Shown piece by piece: positions 60,368-64,000 of a DNA stretch of 64,000 nt. This DNA comes from Thermomonas sp. (lineage in GTDB: Bacteria > Pseudomonadota > Gammaproteobacteria > Xanthomonadales > Xanthomonadaceae). A program made the translations under genes and the position numbers. Within the stretch, counting starts at the first letter, position 1. Each line of letters opens with the position of its first letter. The notes beneath the pieces are model-generated. The model had not been told where the DNA came from. It saw only the letters and a program-made list of their open reading frames with translations, and did not search any database. The stretch lies in NCBI GenBank assembly GCA_016720345.1, contig JADKKV010000002.1:1-64000 (forward strand), read 5' to 3'.

Positions 60368-61558
60368 TCAGGCCAGCCAGTGCCGCAGCGTGGCGTACAC
60401 GGCGTGGCTGTTCAGCAGGTCGAGGTGGCCGGTGCGCTCCACCAGCAGGCGATGCGCCTCCGGGATGCCCAGCGCCCGCAGCGGGTCGCGGTGATCACCG
60501 AAGGCGCTGCGCACCGGCACCAGCCCGTCGCCGCGCAGGCGCCGGTGGTCGTGTCCGGCGCGGACGCCCTGCAGCGAGGCGGCGACGGCATAGGCACGCA
60601 CGCCCGGCGGCAGCGGCAGGTCTTCGCCCAGGCCATGCCGCAGGTCCTGGATGCCGGCGCTGCGGACCTCGCCCAGGCGCATGAACGGCGCCGTCCACGG
60701 GGTCAGGCCCAGCACCGACTGCAGCACGTGGCCGGCACGCTCCAGTGGCGCGCCATGGTGGGGGGTGCCGAGGAACACGAGCTGGTCCAGCCGCTCGAGC
60801 CATTGCTGGCGCTCCTGCAGGGCGGATGCGATCGCCGCGCGCGCCACCAGGCCACCCATGCTGTGGCCGAGGATCGCGAAGCGCTCGACCGGCACCGGCC
60901 AGTCCTGGATGAGCTGCTGCAGCAGGGTTGCGAACGTGCGCCCGTTGCTCTCGATCGACAGGCCGCTGTTGTAGTGCAGGTGGACCGGGGTGTAGCCCAG
61001 CTCGGCCGCCAGCCGTTCGCCATGGTCATGGCCCTGGCGGCGCCACTGCAGGTGGTTCATGCACAGGCCGTGCACCTGGACCAGCAGCCGCGGCGTCGGC
61101 GCCAACGGCAGCGATGGCCAGTCTTCGCCGCGCAGGGGCAGGGCGCGGCCGCCGACCCGCAGCCGCGCTTCCAGCGCCAATGGGTTCGCGCTCGCGGCCA
61201 GATGGTCGCCGAGTACGCCATTCAGCACAGCGACCAGCGCATCGCGGCGGCTTGAGCCGGCGCTGGGGCCAAGCCACGGGGTGAGCCGGGCCAGCGACGC
61301 ATCCAGCGCGCCACCGACCAGGTTGGCGGTCATCCGCACGCCCTGGTAGGCGATCCGCGGGATCCCGCGGGTGCTGGCGCCGGATCCGCCGGCAGGCCCG
61401 GGACGCCCGAGGATGCCCGCGTGCACGCCCTCGGCGAGGTCGGTGGTGGCGGTCACGCCCCGCACCAGCAGTCGCGCGACGCCACGCAGGTCGTCCGCCA
61501 TCGCGGGGGGCGTGGTGGCGTCCGCTGGAGCGCCGTCGATTGGGGTGCCGGCCTGCAT
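60368..61558 (-). CDS. Alpha/beta-hydrolase (lipase-like)
   Basis: A 396-residue hydrolase. The oxyanion loop is VQVHGLCMNH, the nucleophile elbow GHSMGGLVAR, and the catalytic His is near the end (RTGHLDLLNS). The first 130 residues form an Ala-rich region without a clear signal peptide. It resembles class 2 triacylglycerol lipases. The start at 61558 is chosen; an internal Met (MADDLRG) is an alternative. Confidence 0.8.
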   Translation of the reverse strand: MQAGTPIDGAPADATTPPAMADDLRGVARLLVRGVTATTDLAEGVHAGILGRPGPAGGSGASTRGIPRIAYQGVRMTANLVGGALDASLARLTPWLGPSAGSSRRDALVAVLNGVLGDHLAASANPLALEARLRVGGRALPLRGEDWPSLPLAPTPRLLVQVHGLCMNHLQWRRQGHDHGERLAAELGYTPVHLHYNSGLSIESNGRTFATLLQQLIQDWPVPVERFAILGHSMGGLVARAAIASALQERQQWLERLDQLVFLGTPHHGAPLERAGHVLQSVLGLTPWTAPFMRLGEVRSAGIQDLRHGLGEDLPLPPGVRAYAVAASLQGVRAGHDHRRLRGDGLVPVRSAFGDHRDPLRALGIPEAHRLLVERTGHLDLLNSHAVYATLRHWLA

Positions 61559-61619
61559 CCTTGCACCGTAGCGCGCGCGATTGGAGCGAATGTTCAGATG
61601 CGCGCCGTGGGTGCGGCGA

Positions 61620-62735
61620 TCAACCGTCGCGACTGCCCCGGGCGCCGGCGAACAGGTCGTCCTGCGCCCGCGCCAGGTCGGCATCGACGAAGCCGGCCAG
61701 GCCCACGCCGGCGAGCCGGAAGCGGGTGCCGGCGGGCAGCCCGACCCGCTCGCGCAGGCCGCAGGCGGCATCGGCGAACGCGGTTTCGCAGGCGGGCGGT
61801 GCGTTGGCGGTCAGGCTGCGGGTGAGGATGCGGAAATCCGCGGTCTTCAGCTTGAGCACCACCGTGCGCGCGATGCGCTCCGGGTGCCGTTGCCGTTCGC
61901 GCAGGTAACCGGCCCAGGCCTTGGCCGCAAGGCGGCGGATATGCAGTTCAAGTGCCGTCAGCGGGAGGTCCTGCTCGAAGGTGTCCTCCGCGGACACCTG
62001 CAGGGTGGGCCGCCCGGGTTGCACCGCGCGTTCGTCGATGCCCAGCGACAGTTCGTGCAGGCGCCGGCCCCAGCGGCCGAACCGGCGTTCCAGCGCGTCA
62101 TCGCCGAATGCGCGCAGGTCGGCGCAGGTGGCGATGCCAAGCTCGGCCAGCTTCGCCTCCATCACCTTGCCCACGCCCGGCAGCTTGCCTACCGCGAGCG
62201 GTGCCAGGAACGCATCGACCATCGCCGGCTTCAGCACGAACTGGCCGTCCGGTTTGTTCCAGTCGCTGGCGATCTTGGCCAGGAACTTGTTGGGTGCGAT
62301 GCCGGCCGATGCGGTGAGCCGGGTCTCCTCGCGGATCGCGTCACGGATCGACGACGCGATCGCGGTGGCGCTGCCGAGGTCATGCTTCGGCGCGCTGACG
62401 TCGAGGTAGGCCTCGTCCAGCGACAGCGGTTCGATCAGGTTGGTATGGCGCTCGAAGATGCCGCGTACCTGCCTTGAGACCGCCTTGTAACGCAGGAAAT
62501 CCGGCGGCACGAACACCGCCTGCGGGCACAGGCGTTCCGCGCGCACCGCCGGCATCGCCGAGCGCACGCCGAACACGCGCGCTTCGTAACTGGCGGCGCA
62601 CACCACCGAGCGCGCGCCGCGCCAGGCCACCACAACGGGCTTTCCACGCAGCGATGGATCGTCGCGCTGTTCGACCGACGCGTAGAACGCGTCCATGTCG
62701 ACGTGGATGATCTTGCGTTGCGGCGCTTCGCTCAC
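61620..62735 (-). CDS. dinB: DNA polymerase IV
   Basis: Y-family translesion polymerase, 371 residues. DMDAFYASVE, SYEARVFGVRSAMP and the catalytic SLDEAYLDV are intact. The thumb (KLPGVGKVMEAKL helix-hairpin-helix) and the little finger follow. The GTG start at 62735 has a TAGAAT -10 only 6 nt away. No beta-clamp or LexA site was identified with confidence. Confidence 0.93.
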   Translation of the reverse strand: MSEAPQRKIIHVDMDAFYASVEQRDDPSLRGKPVVVAWRGARSVVCAASYEARVFGVRSAMPAVRAERLCPQAVFVPPDFLRYKAVSRQVRGIFERHTNLIEPLSLDEAYLDVSAPKHDLGSATAIASSIRDAIREETRLTASAGIAPNKFLAKIASDWNKPDGQFVLKPAMVDAFLAPLAVGKLPGVGKVMEAKLAELGIATCADLRAFGDDALERRFGRWGRRLHELSLGIDERAVQPGRPTLQVSAEDTFEQDLPLTALELHIRRLAAKAWAGYLRERQRHPERIARTVVLKLKTADFRILTRSLTANAPPACETAFADAACGLRERVGLPAGTRFRLAGVGLAGFVDADLARAQDDLFAGARGSRDG

Positions 62736-62741
62736 GCCGCG

Positions 62742-62747
62742 ATTCTA
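62742..62747 (-). promoter_or_regulatory. -10 element of a predicted leaderless transcript
   Basis: TAGAAT (minus strand) ends 6 nt before the dinB GTG. No Shine-Dalgarno sequence is present. Confidence 0.4.
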
Positions 62748-62766
62748 GGCCGTGCGCGTCGCAGGA

Positions 62767-64000
62767 TCAGCGCCAGAACGCAATGGCGTCGAAGCCGGGA
62801 TCCGGGTTGTCGTTGTCCGGTCTGCGGTCGCCACGAGGCGGGCGCGCGATGCGCAGGTCGTGGCGACCCGGCGCGAGGTTTCGCACGTCGATCATCGCCA
62901 ACAGCGCGGGGCGGTCGGTCCGCGGGTCGCTGGCGATCTCGTAGCGCAGGCCCGGCAATGGCTTGCCGTCGAGCGAGACCGGGTGCAGCGCCTGCAGGCA
63001 GGCGAGCCTGGCGGTCGCCAGGGCATCGCCCTGCAGGAGGCGGGCGTGCGCGCAGTGCGTGCGCATCGCGGGCTGGTCGCGGTCGGGCCGGTACGGCACC
63101 AGCAGCTTCACGTAAGGGCCGGTGATCACGGCGGACTGCACGAAGGGAAGGGCCGCGTCACGGGCGGGATTGCGCTGGTCGTCGTAGTGTTCGGAACGCA
63201 GCTGCAGGTGTCCGGAATCGGGGAACAGGGCGTAGCTTCCGATCGCGCCCGGACTGCCCATCGCCGTGTAGGCGGCACCGACGCCCAGGAGTGCGGCAAC
63301 CATGATGCCGACCACCACCGCCATCATCCGGCGTTCGCCGCCATTGCTGGTCAACAGCGCCACGACGTGGCTGTTCCGGCGGCCCATGCCGATCCGCGTG
63401 TAGAACCGCAGCGTTGCGGCGATGACGCGATGCGTGGCCCCGCCGGGCCGCAGGCGGTCGCCGCGGAACTGGTCGATCATGCTGGCGGCCATGAACGGGA
63501 GCATGAGCGCGCCGAAGAGGCCCAGCATGACTTTCAGCGGGTCGATCGGCCAGTCGAACGACTGCGCAAGCAGGTTCACCAGCAGCAGCGAGCCGCAGAA
63601 GAAGATGCAGATCGATGCGATGATCAGGGCGATGCTGACGCCGATCGCGAACAGCACGCTGGCCCGGTTGTCCGCGCGTTCGATGGCGTCGGCGCTGCTT
63701 TCCGGCCGTGCTTCCTCGATGGCGCGCTGGATCGGTCCCATCCGCAGCCGGTCGAGCTGCACGCCTTGTGGATACACCGAGTCCATGCCCACCAGTGCGA
63801 TCCATTGCGCACGCAGCAGCAGGTGGATCGCGAAGGTGACAGCCAGCACCACGGCCGTGCTCTTCGAGTAGATGTAGAACAGCAGCAGCACCGGCCGCCA
63901 GTCGCTGCCCACGCGCGGCTCCAGTGCGAACATGCGGTCGTCGAGCCAGCCCGGCAACTGCAGCATGGCGAACACGGCCACGCCGGAGATCAGCAGTTCG
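62767..64000 (-). CDS. Multi-pass membrane protein, 5' end beyond the window
   Basis: The visible 411 codons run off the right edge; the frame is still open (ELLISGVAVFAML) there. Three to five hydrophobic helices are visible (for example SVLFAIGVSIALIIASICIFF and MMAVVVGIMVAALLGVGAAYT), then a periplasmic-looking C-terminal domain with Cys and many Arg/Pro. No family is recognised. The gene order suggests it is separate from dinB (31-bp gap). Confidence 0.7.
   Translation of the reverse strand, partial: ELLISGVAVFAMLQLPGWLDDRMFALEPRVGSDWRPVLLLFYIYSKSTAVVLAVTFAIHLLLRAQWIALVGMDSVYPQGVQLDRLRMGPIQRAIEEARPESSADAIERADNRASVLFAIGVSIALIIASICIFFCGSLLLVNLLAQSFDWPIDPLKVMLGLFGALMLPFMAASMIDQFRGDRLRPGGATHRVIAATLRFYTRIGMGRRNSHVVALLTSNGGERRMMAVVVGIMVAALLGVGAAYTAMGSPGAIGSYALFPDSGHLQLRSEHYDDQRNPARDAALPFVQSAVITGPYVKLLVPYRPDRDQPAMRTHCAHARLLQGDALATARLACLQALHPVSLDGKPLPGLRYEIASDPRTDRPALLAMIDVRNLAPGRHDLRIARPPRGDRRPDNDNPDPGFDAIAFWR

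Overview
This is a 64 kb chromosomal stretch of a very GC-rich gammaproteobacterium. The nuoA-N order, the metY-rimP-nusA-infB-rbfA-truB-rpsO-pnp block, and small genes such as DUF6164 and several short basic proteins point to the Xanthomonadaceae/Lysobacteraceae (Lysobacter, Luteimonas, Xanthomonas relatives). That placement is inferred from gene content and protein similarity recalled from knowledge; no search was run. No prophage, insertion sequence, CRISPR array or recognisable island is visible, so this is mostly core genome with lineage-specific small genes.

Layout. 0.1-2.8 kb: a minus-strand three-gene set (SPFH/SHOCT protein, double zinc-ribbon membrane protein, small membrane protein) resembling the Bacillus YdjG/YdjI envelope-stress locus. 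All three genes carry single-base indels here. 3.1-6.7 kb: a lipoprotein, a TrmY-type SPOUT methyltransferase with a 52-residue basic protein, DUF6164, DUF1456 and a beta-barrel protein. 6.8-13.7 kb: an APC permease, phosphopentomutase plus purine nucleoside phosphorylase (nucleoside salvage), a PerM/AI-2E exporter-type protein, DUF3817, an SDR enzyme and cytochrome b561. 13.7-20.3 kb: a nucleotide-sugar-epimerase-like protein, small membrane proteins, a YihG-type acyltransferase, a YkgJ zinc/iron cluster protein, RluF, a RIO kinase and a methyltransferase. 20.4-30.8 kb: M14 and M1 peptidases, a Tyr-rich secreted protein, two HI0933-type flavoproteins around a dimethylarginine hydrolase, a glutamine amidotransferase and a DEAD-box helicase. 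30.9-34.6 kb: SelO and the ABC-F protein Uup, with a 32-residue lysine-rich protein between them. 34.7-49.5 kb: the complete 14-gene nuo operon for respiratory complex I, with almost every junction overlapping. 49.5-58.8 kb: initiator tRNA, then rimP-nusA-infB-rbfA-truB-rpsO-pnp for transcription, translation and RNA turnover, with clear promoters before the tRNA and rpsO and strong terminators after rpsO and pnp. 58.8-64 kb (minus strand): a small Cys-rich oxidoreductase-like protein, an MFS transporter, an alpha/beta hydrolase, DNA polymerase IV and a membrane protein cut by the window edge.

Things that stand out: an indel cluster confined to the left 1.8 kb; a recurrent arrangement with a TANNAT-like -10 element only 5-6 nt before the start codon and no Shine-Dalgarno sequence (predicted leaderless mRNAs); several tiny genes missed by length filters; a GGGGCC-type hexanucleotide repeat at the end of truB; and a histidine-rich loop in NuoL. 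I found no convincing wholly new system. The best candidate for follow-up is the SPFH/zinc-ribbon locus at the left edge.
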